The translations under genes and the position numbers were made by a program. Below, piece after piece: positions 7,626 to 14,783 of a stretch of 16,205 bases of DNA; within the stretch, counting starts at the first letter, position 1; each line of letters starts with the position of its first letter. The notes under the pieces were generated by a model. The model was not told the DNA's origin and did no database searches. It saw only the letters and a program-made list of their open reading frames with translations. Source of the DNA: Acidobacteriota bacterium (lineage in GTDB: Bacteria > Acidobacteriota > Terriglobia > Terriglobales > Acidobacteriaceae); NCBI GenBank assembly GCA_021778875.1, contig JAJYBT010000005.1:1-16205 (forward strand), written 5' to 3'.

Positions 7626-8828
7626 CTACAACAACTCCCTGATCGGCCTGCCCTGCGATTGCGTGGGCGAGAACCCCATCATCGCGCCCAGGCTCGGCAC
7701 CAGGTCAATCGATTGCATCGGCTGGTCAAACAGCACTCCCTGTCGCACGCCTGCGCCAAGCGCCATCATCCATGTCGTGCGGCTGGCTGCGTCGCCCGTG
7801 CGATGGTGCTGAAATCCATTCCCCCCGGCATCATAGTCAGCGTCTCGTCCAAAATCCGGAAGGATAAACAGCGTCGTGTTGCCTGCGTACTCGGGCTCGC
7901 TTTGAACGGCCTTCCACAGCTCCGCGCACAGACGGTCCGTGCGCTGGATAGCCTCCACATACAGCGAGTACGCGCCTGAATGTGCGATATCGATGTCGTG
8001 CATCGTGATCCACAGCAGGCTCGGCGCTTCCTGCTGCATCAATCTCTTGGCGATATAAACTGAAAGCTCGTCCGGGCTCGACACCGCCCGTGCATGCGCA
8101 GTGAAGTCATCCACTGAGAGCCGCAGAATCGTCTCCAGTTGCTGCAACTCAAACTCGCCGCCGCCAAGCTCCGGCGTGTACAGCGGATTCTCGTAATTGT
8201 CGCGCAACAGATGCGCAAAGTCCGTCGCCGATCCAGAAGTTGCAGCGCCCAGCAGATGCTTGGGCAAGATCACTCTCGCCCCGAGACCGGGACCATACGA
8301 ACGGCAGTCGCTTTCGCCGATCCGGTTGAACCCGTTGCTGGGCGCCACAACCCATGCGTCCGACGATGGGCGCTTCAGGTCCTTGCGGAAATACTCAAAC
8401 ACCGTCGGATGCTCCGGCGGAATGGCAGAAAAGTTGTTCAGCGTTTCATACACACCCGTCGTCAGGCTTGCCGTGGCAACATAGTGGCCTAGAATCCCCT
8501 GGTTCGTCACATGCGTAAAGAAACTCGATTGAGGAACCAGTTCCCGCAGCATGTTCGGAATGTTCTCCTGGCCCTCCGGCGCAAATGTCTCCTGGTCCCG
8601 CGCGCCTCCGCCAAACGTCACCACGATGATCTTCCGTTTCTTCTGCGCCGTCTCTCCGCGCACAAAAGGGCTGGCGCTCATCAGAGCGCTTCCCAGCGCC
8701 ACCCCCGCCGCTCCCCGCAGAAAGTCGCGCCGGCTCCGGCTGAGGCCAAGCGCGATATCCCTGGGGTTCAGTCCTGGCGGGGCTTTAAGACCCTCCCGTA
8801 TTGCTTTCGTCAATGAAGACTGATCCAT
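7626..8828 (-). CDS. A2: Tat-exported alkaline-phosphatase-superfamily/DUF1501-like protein, paralogue of A1
   Basis: This 400-residue protein starts at the ATG at 8828; a TTG directly before it is also open, but the ATG is preferred. The ribosome site is weak. A twin-arginine signal is present: SRSRRDFLRGA (30-40), then a hydrophobic Ala/Gly-rich stretch. The mature part contains GGGAR.QETF (73-82), ENIP (88-91), LTTG (122-125), MHDIDIAHSGAY (276-287), LPDFGRD (323-329), NGFQHHR (337-343) and SIDLVPSL (373-380). These match A1 block for block. As in A1, the opening Asp-Gly metal site and Thr/Ser nucleophile are absent, and the DHG motif is replaced by DFGR. The acidic and His residues of the other motifs remain, so metal or ligand binding is possible. 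It lies 87 bp after the TPR gene and 4 bp before B2, forming one operon. Confidence 0.87.
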   Translation of the reverse strand: MDQSSLTKAIREGLKAPPGLNPRDIALGLSRSRRDFLRGAAGVALGSALMSASPFVRGETAQKKRKIIVVTFGGGARDQETFAPEGQENIPNMLRELVPQSSFFTHVTNQGILGHYVATASLTTGVYETLNNFSAIPPEHPTVFEYFRKDLKRPSSDAWVVAPSNGFNRIGESDCRSYGPGLGARVILPKHLLGAATSGSATDFAHLLRDNYENPLYTPELGGGEFELQQLETILRLSVDDFTAHARAVSSPDELSVYIAKRLMQQEAPSLLWITMHDIDIAHSGAYSLYVEAIQRTDRLCAELWKAVQSEPEYAGNTTLFILPDFGRDADYDAGGNGFQHHRTGDAASRTTWMMALGAGVRQGVLFDQPMQSIDLVPSLGAMMGFSPTQSQGRPIRELL

Positions 8829-8915
8829 CAACTCATTCCAATCATGCGCGCGGATGCTGCCGCAAACTCAATTCCCAACCCTTTTGCTCACGCGCAGGCA
8901 ATAGCGCCGGCTGCC

Positions 8916-10331
8916 TCAAGGCTTGCCGGATTCAATGCCCTTTGCCGCATACACAAACTGTTGAACCTCGGCCCTTTCCTTATCGACTTCGGCCAGATGG
9001 TCCGCGCGAAGCTTCTGGTAAATGGCAAACTCCTGCTGCGCCCGTGCCTTTTGTCCCACATGCACATATTCCGTGCCCAGCCGGTAATGCGCGTCTGAAA
9101 GATTCGGGTTCAGTTGCACCGCGCGCTCATACTCCGGAATCGACTTGTCGTACTGGTGCTGGTCCGCATAAAGATTGCCAAGCTGCACATGCGCCACAGC
9201 CAGCGAATCGTCCAGCGCTACCGACTTCTGCAGAAGCGACTCGATCGTCTTCAGGTCCAGGCCGGCGTCTTCGGCCCGCTTGCCCTTCCACAAACTCATC
9301 GCGTAATAATACTGCGCCAGTGCGTTCTTCGGCTCAAGCTCGGCATAGCGGCGGAATCTCTGAATCACTTCGTCCGCCTGATTCGGAGAACTGTCGTAAG
9401 CCTTGGATAAAAACAGATAACAGCGCGCGTCAGTGGGGCTCAGATCAGAAGCCGTAAGCAGGGCCTTCACCGCCTCTTCATACTTGCCGCGCGAATACAG
9501 CGCCAGTCCCAGCCCGATCAAAAGCCGCGGAGATTTCGGATACCGCTGGGCGCCCTGCTGAAAGATCGCAATCGCGGGCTCGTACGTCCTGTGGAGTAGC
9601 ATTTCGCTACCCCAGTCGAAAAGGTTGTCCTCGCTCGGGTCCATGTGCGCGGCGGTCTCGTACTCGTTGGCCGCGGCTACAAACTTCCCATCTTTCTCCT
9701 CGATCTGGCCCAGCAGGTTATGCAACTCCCCGGTGTCTTTTCTCTTCGTCAGGTCCTTTGCCGTTTGCCTGGCCTCATCAAGCCGCCCCAGCAGAAAATC
9801 CGCCATCGCCAGGTCATAGCCGTTGTCGTAGGAGTCAGGTTGAATCCGTTGTGCTTCCTCCAGCAGTGGTTGCGCATCCGCAAGCCTGCCGGTTTGCACA
9901 TAGAACTCGCCAAGATTGTGATTGGCGTCGAAGCTGCGAGGCTCCAGCGCAAGCGCCTCGCGAAACTGCTCGCCGGCCAGCGCGGCCTTCCCTGCGTGCA
10001 ACAGGCTGGCTGCCAGATTTGTGCGGGCTATGGCAGACGCCGGCTTCAATTGAACCGCCGTCTTGAGCTGATCAATCGCCTTTGCGTCTTGCGACAGGGA
10101 CGCATAGACCATGCCCAGAAGCTCATGCACCTCAAAGCTCTTTGTCGCGTAAGGCAACAGTGGCTCTAACTTGCCGGCCGCCTCCGCGTACCGTCCTGCC
10201 TCGTAGTCGGCAGCCGCCGACTGATACTGGCGGTCCAGTTCCTGCTTCTGGATTTGTTCGGCAGCAGCAAGCGCTCCACAAGCCAGAAGCGAACAGAGAA
10301 CAATCAACCGAAACCGAGGCCTCTTGCTCAC
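8916..10331 (-). CDS. Exported TPR-repeat protein
   Basis: This 471-residue protein starts with GTG at 10331. The start is supported by a strong GGGAGG six bases upstream; no in-frame ATG competes. The N-terminus is basic (MSKRPRFR), then hydrophobic to about residue 23. The end is ambiguous between a signal peptidase I site (ALAAA before Glu25) and a loose lipobox at Cys18 (LLAC). From residue 30 to 440 it is almost entirely tetratricopeptide repeats, about ten units, for example around 63-96, 97-130, 131-164, 229-260, 261-294, 371-404 and 405-438, each with the usual Gly-Tyr/Ala-Pro pattern. Such proteins scaffold other periplasmic or outer-membrane proteins. It leads the TPR-A2-B2 operon, so A2 is an obvious candidate partner. 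A TAGAAT hexamer at 10425-10430 is a possible -10, but no good -35 is visible. Confidence 0.9.
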   Translation of the reverse strand: MSKRPRFRLIVLCSLLACGALAAAEQIQKQELDRQYQSAAADYEAGRYAEAAGKLEPLLPYATKSFEVHELLGMVYASLSQDAKAIDQLKTAVQLKPASAIARTNLAASLLHAGKAALAGEQFREALALEPRSFDANHNLGEFYVQTGRLADAQPLLEEAQRIQPDSYDNGYDLAMADFLLGRLDEARQTAKDLTKRKDTGELHNLLGQIEEKDGKFVAAANEYETAAHMDPSEDNLFDWGSEMLLHRTYEPAIAIFQQGAQRYPKSPRLLIGLGLALYSRGKYEEAVKALLTASDLSPTDARCYLFLSKAYDSSPNQADEVIQRFRRYAELEPKNALAQYYYAMSLWKGKRAEDAGLDLKTIESLLQKSVALDDSLAVAHVQLGNLYADQHQYDKSIPEYERAVQLNPNLSDAHYRLGTEYVHVGQKARAQQEFAIYQKLRADHLAEVDKERAEVQQFVYAAKGIESGKP

Positions 10332-10371
10332 AGGCCGCCTCCCACATCACCGCGTGAGCAATGTGCTACGC

Positions 10372-10417
10372 AGAAGAAAACCCCGGAAAGGCGCCCAGTT
10401 GGCGCGCCTTCCCGGGG
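10372..10417 (-). terminator. Intrinsic terminator after the TonB receptor gene
   Basis: Arms 10381-10394 (CCCCGGAAAGGCGC) and 10404-10417 (GCGCCTTCCCGGGG) pair over 14 bp with a single mismatch around a 9-nt loop. Read on the minus strand the hairpin is followed by TTTTCTTCT (10372-10380). This is a rho-independent terminator placed 16 bp after the receptor stop and about 40 bp before the GTG of the TPR gene. Confidence 0.88.
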
Positions 10418-10432
10418 TGCTCCCATTCTAGC

Positions 10433-13400
10433 CTAGTAGTACAACTTCAGAGCAAATTGAATCTGTCTCGGATCATAAGGAGCATCGCGAGTCGATCCAA
10501 GTTCACCGAAGTGCGGATCAAAGATGTTGCCCGATCCGCCAATCGCCACCACGCCGTTGCCGCCGAAATTCGGCGCATTGAAGTTCGGGTGGTTCAGGAT
10601 GTTGAACATCTCCGCGCGGAACTGCATGGAGAACCGCTCGTTGAGTTGGAAGCCCTTGAACGCCGAGAAATCCATCCGGTGGAAGCCCGGACCCGGAATC
10701 GGTCCCGCCTTTCCGCCCAGAGCTGCCGCGCCCGTCAAAGGAACGCAACCGGCAGGCGAGTTTGGAATCGGAACCGGCGCGCTGGGTGTGCCACCAAGCT
10801 GACAAGGCTGGGTATAGGCACTCGGATTGTTGATCCAGAAGGGCCTCGGCTTGCCGTCGATTGTCTTCACCTTGATGCCGAGTTTCGGGCTCTGACCCTT
10901 CACCAGCATCGTGTTGCAGCCGGTTCCGGACGTCGTTCCGCTCGGGCAGCCGAAGTTCAGCGGCTGGCCGCCCTGCAGCGTCACAATCCAGTTCGTGGAC
11001 CAGTCGCCCAGGACTGCATTGACCAATCCACCCCTGTTCATGTACCGCCTGTCCTTGCCAAAAGGAAGCTCATATCCGCCACTGAAGTGAAGCACCTGGC
11101 GAATATCGAAGTCGGCCAGCGCCCAGTCAAACTTGGGCCCCAGTCCCTTCACGCCGTACGCGCGCAAGCCCCCCGTCGTACCGCCGTTCAAAAGATCCCC
11201 GGCGTCCGACATCGTCTTCGAGAAGGTGTAAGCAAGCAGGAACGTCAGGCCGTTCGAGTACTGCTGTTCGAGCTTGGTCTGCAGGCCGTGATACTGGCTT
11301 TCGCCGTAGGTTGCCTGGTAACTGCCGCCTCCGAAGTCCGCGAACGGGACATATGGGTTTGTGCTGATGCCATGCGGAAGAATCTGGGATACGTGTCTGT
11401 AGCCAACGCCCCCCTGCAGGTTCTGACCATTCGTAAAGACATACGATCCCTGCGCGGACAAGGTGCGCGTCAGCGCATATTGCAGCGTGAAGTTTGCGCT
11501 GTACGTGCGTGGAGTCTGATAGTCGAACTGCAGACCCTGCAGGCCCAGGCCGAGAGCATTCACCTTCGCTGGATCAAAGGGGATGCAGGAGAAGCCGGAC
11601 TCAAAAGTCGCCGTTCCACCCGCACCCGCCGTCGCGCAACCGGAAAACGGAGTGTTGTAGCTCGTAGGCGCAACCTGGGACGCGATGCCCGAGGCTACCT
11701 GCGGTGAATACGAGAAGTTGTACACAAAGGGATAGTTCTCACCGATGTTCGGTCCGTATCCCTGGTTCTCAAACGAGTTGAAGAAGAGACCGAAGCCGCC
11801 GCGTACTACCAGCTTCGGGCTGACCTCATACGCAAAGCCGACGCGAGGCGCAAAATTGTACTTTTGCGTCTGCAGCAGCCCCTGCCCGTACTTGTTCGTG
11901 CTCAGCAGCGTGATGCCATCCTTGGCAAGTAGGTCCACAAGGCCGCGGCAGCCATTACCAAAGCACGAGGCGTCCGTGGACAGCGTTCGAGGGTCCTTGC
12001 CGGTGGCCGGGATGATAAACAGCGGCTTGTTCTCCGGAGCGCCGCCCGGCACAAAGTTGGCCTGCCCGCCATTCGTCTCGTTGATCGGACCGAAGTAGTC
12101 CCAGCGCAGACCCAGATTGACGGTCAGTTTTGCACTCATCTTCCAGTCATCCTGGAAGTACGTGGCGAAATAGGTCTTCGCATCGTACGTCTTGTTGATG
12201 TTCGAGGCAAAGACCTGGTCCGAGCCGCCCGAGTAGCTGAAACCATTCGGGTTCGGGTTTCCGTATAGCGTAGCCGGAGCCGCCGTGGGCGGCAGCAGGA
12301 ACTGCGCCAGGCCGCCTGTGGTGTTGGACGCGGTTGGTATATCCGTGAAGCCGCCGCCATAGTTGAACTGGCCGCGCGACCATGCCGGCTGCAACGTCGA
12401 GAACTTCACATGCTGGTTCTCAATGCCCATCTTGAAGCTGTGCTTGCCGTAAATCTTCGTAAAGTCATCCGTAATCTGGAGCGTCTGGCTGACTTCGTCC
12501 GAAGGTAGGAAGCTGTTGCTGCCCAGCGTCGCAAGGTTGTTGATGCCGAATGCAGGCAGTCCGCCGTTGCCCTGCCCCTGCGGAATCCCCTGAATGCCGA
12601 ACTGGCCCGGGATGCCGGAAACGCCACCCTCCGGACCTGTACGCGTTGTGTGCAGGTGAGCGAAACCGCCGCGAATCTGGTTGATCGTGGTCGGGGTAAA
12701 CACGTGGGTCCACGCCGCCACTGCCTGGTTGGACTTCGCTGTTTGAATGCCCTGCTGGAAGCTGCCGCCGTCAGCGATGCCGCCAAAGATGCCCGGGATG
12801 TAAATCGGGTCATCCGAGTAGCTGAAGCGGAAGAAAATCTGTTCCTTCTCAGTCGGGTTGAAGTCGACGCGCGTATCGAAGGTGTTGGAATGCTCGTAGA
12901 GATTGGGGCTCACCGCATACGTGTTCAACCCCGAGTTCGGCGCCGGAAAAAGCTCCATGAGCTTGATCGCATTTGCATCAACGCGGTTGGCCGGCAGTTG
13001 GTTCAGGCCGCAACCGGCGATCGTATAAACACCATTCGGAGGCGTGGCGCCGCACGAGCCAAACGGATCGCGAACATAACCGTCAGAGCCAGAGTTGTTT
13101 GTCATTCCCGATACCGGGTCCACGGCTCCGGCCGCTACAAGGCGCGTGGTGGCAGGGTCGAGGATGGTGCCATATGGTATCGTCCGGCCCAGAAGGTCCG
13201 GCCTGGTCTTTGTGGCCCCTTGCGCCAGCGAGAGGACGTCGGAAAGGTCCGTGAATCCGCTGCTGCGCTCCAGTGCCGTCGGCACGTTGCCATTTTCCGC
13301 CGTGCCCTGTACGCGGCGCTTGCCTTCGTAATCGCCGAAGAAAAACATCTTGTTCTTGATGATCGGGCCGCCCGCCGAAGCGCCAAACTGATTCAAGCGC

Positions 13401-14281
13401 AGCTCGCCCTTCTTGATGCCGCCGTTGTTTTCAAACCAGTCCGCGGCATCCAGCTTGTCGTTGCGCAGGAACTCCCACACCGCACCGTGCAGGCTGTTCG
13501 TGCCGGACTTGATGGTCGCGTTCAGAACAGCGCCAGCCGAGCGCCCGAGTTCAGCGCTGAAGTCCGCCGTCTGCACCTTGAATTCCTGAATCGCGTCCAC
13601 CGGAGGAAGAATCACGAAGTTCGTGCCGTTCAGAAAGTCGACAGCGTTCGAGTTGTTGTCGATGCCGTCCAGAAGGTAGTTGTTCTGTGCGGGACGCAGG
13701 CCGTTCGCGGAAAACGCGCCCGACGCGGCGTTGCCTCTCGTGTCGGCCTGCGGTGTCTGCATGCCGGCGCCCAACTGCGCAAGGAAGGTAAAGTTGCGGC
13801 CGTTCAGCGGAAGGTTGTTCACTTCCTGCGCGCCAATCACCTGCCCGACCGATGCTTCTTCGGTCTGCAACTGCGGCGGCGCCGTCGTCACCTCAACCGT
13901 CTCAGTCGCCGCGCCCGGCTTCAGTTGAACGTTCACCTGAAGCACCTGCGCCACCTGCAACTTCAAATTCTTTTGGGTCGTTTTGGAAAAACCCTTCGCG
14001 ATCGCTGTCAGGGAGTAATTGCCGATTCTGACCGGCGAAAAGGTATACCCGCCACTGGCGTTTGATTTTGTGGTCAGGGTGATGCCCTGATCCAAATTCA
14101 AAAGGGTCACATCCGCGCCGGGAACAACGGCGCCCGTAGTGTCTTGAACCGTTCCGGTGATTGCGCCTTCGTCCACCTGGCCAAATGCGTTCCGCCCAGG
14201 GAACAGAATGAGGCACAAACATGTGAAGGCTATATAACCAAACACTTTCAACCGACTTGAGGTTCTGCAGTCACGGCCCAT
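10433..14281 (-). CDS. TonB-dependent receptor, Oar-like, with carboxypeptidase-regulatory-like N-terminal domain
   Basis: This 1282-residue outer-membrane protein starts at the ATG at 14281, with GGAGG eight bases upstream; a GTG at 14302 is in frame but lies upstream of that site. A signal peptide covers residues 1-34 (cleavage near AFG/QVD). Residues 38-120 form a carboxypeptidase-regulatory-like (CnaB-type) beta domain with ITGTVQD and VPGADVTL. A plug follows from about 141, with LPLNGRNF (157-164) and LDGIDNN (204-210). The rest is a very large beta barrel with many Gly/Asn/aromatic strands and an outer-membrane-style end LKLYY. This receptor type is greatly expanded in Acidobacteriota and is thought to take up carbohydrates or peptides in a TonB-driven way. 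The promoter and LacI-type operator upstream suggest sugar-responsive control. The ligand cannot be read from the sequence. Confidence 0.94.
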   Translation of the reverse strand: MGRDCRTSSRLKVFGYIAFTCLCLILFPGRNAFGQVDEGAITGTVQDTTGAVVPGADVTLLNLDQGITLTTKSNASGGYTFSPVRIGNYSLTAIAKGFSKTTQKNLKLQVAQVLQVNVQLKPGAATETVEVTTAPPQLQTEEASVGQVIGAQEVNNLPLNGRNFTFLAQLGAGMQTPQADTRGNAASGAFSANGLRPAQNNYLLDGIDNNSNAVDFLNGTNFVILPPVDAIQEFKVQTADFSAELGRSAGAVLNATIKSGTNSLHGAVWEFLRNDKLDAADWFENNGGIKKGELRLNQFGASAGGPIIKNKMFFFGDYEGKRRVQGTAENGNVPTALERSSGFTDLSDVLSLAQGATKTRPDLLGRTIPYGTILDPATTRLVAAGAVDPVSGMTNNSGSDGYVRDPFGSCGATPPNGVYTIAGCGLNQLPANRVDANAIKLMELFPAPNSGLNTYAVSPNLYEHSNTFDTRVDFNPTEKEQIFFRFSYSDDPIYIPGIFGGIADGGSFQQGIQTAKSNQAVAAWTHVFTPTTINQIRGGFAHLHTTRTGPEGGVSGIPGQFGIQGIPQGQGNGGLPAFGINNLATLGSNSFLPSDEVSQTLQITDDFTKIYGKHSFKMGIENQHVKFSTLQPAWSRGQFNYGGGFTDIPTASNTTGGLAQFLLPPTAAPATLYGNPNPNGFSYSGGSDQVFASNINKTYDAKTYFATYFQDDWKMSAKLTVNLGLRWDYFGPINETNGGQANFVPGGAPENKPLFIIPATGKDPRTLSTDASCFGNGCRGLVDLLAKDGITLLSTNKYGQGLLQTQKYNFAPRVGFAYEVSPKLVVRGGFGLFFNSFENQGYGPNIGENYPFVYNFSYSPQVASGIASQVAPTSYNTPFSGCATAGAGGTATFESGFSCIPFDPAKVNALGLGLQGLQFDYQTPRTYSANFTLQYALTRTLSAQGSYVFTNGQNLQGGVGYRHVSQILPHGISTNPYVPFADFGGGSYQATYGESQYHGLQTKLEQQYSNGLTFLLAYTFSKTMSDAGDLLNGGTTGGLRAYGVKGLGPKFDWALADFDIRQVLHFSGGYELPFGKDRRYMNRGGLVNAVLGDWSTNWIVTLQGGQPLNFGCPSGTTSGTGCNTMLVKGQSPKLGIKVKTIDGKPRPFWINNPSAYTQPCQLGGTPSAPVPIPNSPAGCVPLTGAAALGGKAGPIPGPGFHRMDFSAFKGFQLNERFSMQFRAEMFNILNHPNFNAPNFGGNGVVAIGGSGNIFDPHFGELGSTRDAPYDPRQIQFALKLYY

Positions 14282-14372
14282 ACAAACGTCCTCCGTTCTC
14301 ACCTTCGCTTACCTGTCTCCTGATTTCGCCGCCTCCTCAGGGGAGAAGAGCCGGACGCATTGAACCGTCTTC

Positions 14373-14386
14373 TGTAAACGGTTTCA
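14373..14386. promoter_or_regulatory. LacI/GalR-type operator
   Basis: TGTAAACGGTTTCA matches the pseudo-palindromic LacI/GalR consensus TGnAAnCGnTTnCA at all ten fixed positions, with the central CG typical of the family. A perfect match is expected about 0.015 times by chance in a window this size (16205 divided by 4 to the tenth). It lies just downstream of the predicted receptor promoter and about 92 bp before the receptor start, fitting repression of the TonB receptor by a sugar-sensing LacI regulator encoded elsewhere. Confidence 0.72.
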
Positions 14387-14400
14387 TCAGTGTGCGATGA

Positions 14401-14430
14401 AGCCTATTGGATTCGTGCAATATTTGTCAA
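14401..14430 (-). promoter_or_regulatory. Predicted sigma70 promoter for the TonB receptor
   Basis: On the minus strand a perfect -35 TTGACA (14425-14430) is followed after 18 bp by TAGGCT (14401-14406), which keeps the essential TA....T of a -10. Transcription would start near 14393, leaving a leader of about 110 nt and placing the LacI-type operator at roughly +8 to +21. Confidence 0.62.
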
Positions 14431-14740
14431 CCAAAAGTTGGAGATCATGTTGTTTGCGGCGCCCTGAGCCGCCCCCGCCGTCTTCCGCGCCCCGATCGGG
14501 TTCCCGGAAACATACCTAATAAAATACGCGTAATGAATAGTTTATGAATTCATTCCCCTCACGCCCAGCGCCCGAACCCCTGGTTGCAAAAGACGGCGAG
14601 TTTTTGAAAATCCCCCTTCCGCCTCCCCATTCCAACGGCTTTCACGCCGGCGGGCCCGTCACTGCATCGCCCCCATCTCTGCCGCCCGCCACACTCCTGA
14701 AACGGGTGCAGGATGCGCAGGGAAAAGGGGCTCGTCTGAG

Positions 14741-14749
14741 TGCTATCAT
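14741..14749 (+). promoter_or_regulatory. Extended -10 promoter candidate for the FG-GAP gene
   Basis: TGCTATCAT combines a TGn extension with TATCAT, five of six positions of the -10 consensus. No matching -35 is visible, as is common for extended -10 promoters. A start near 14757 would give a leader of roughly 27 nt to the ATG at 14784 and would exclude the in-frame ATG at 14748. Confidence 0.4.
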
Positions 14750-14783
14750 GCGGACATCCTGCCCTCTCCACGGACTCCTGAGA

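Larger units (their letters stand above)
14282..14783. other. 502-bp divergent regulatory region between the TonB receptor and the FG-GAP gene
   Basis: No supportable gene lies here; the short minus-strand frames across 14559-14932 look random. The left part holds the receptor promoter and LacI-type operator. The middle has a perfect 10-bp palindrome CCCGATCGGG (14491-14500), directly followed by TTCCCGGAA (14501-14509), and then an AT-rich stretch (14515-14555) with a TGAATTCA palindrome. The right end has an extended -10 motif for the plus-strand gene. The length and density of symmetric sites suggest more than one regulator. Confidence 0.6.

Noticed and set aside
8829..8915. Possible promoter or small gene between the TPR gene and A2.
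   Set aside because: The 87 bp show no convincing -35/-10 pair, no hairpin and no start codon with a ribosome site.
12650..14065. 471-codon open frame on the plus strand, antisense to the TonB receptor (also 10361-11707).
   Set aside because: Arg/Ala/Val-rich composition without domains, exactly opposite a strong receptor gene; typical of antisense frames in GC-rich coding DNA.
14584..14611. TTGCAA-16-GAAAAT as a plus-strand promoter for the FG-GAP gene.
   Set aside because: Both boxes match only 4 of 6 positions with a short spacer; the TGCTATCAT motif nearer the gene is a better candidate.
14631..14644. Possible second LacI-type operator, TCCAACGGCTTTCA.
   Set aside because: Two of the ten fixed positions mismatch; several such sites are expected by chance in a window of this size.
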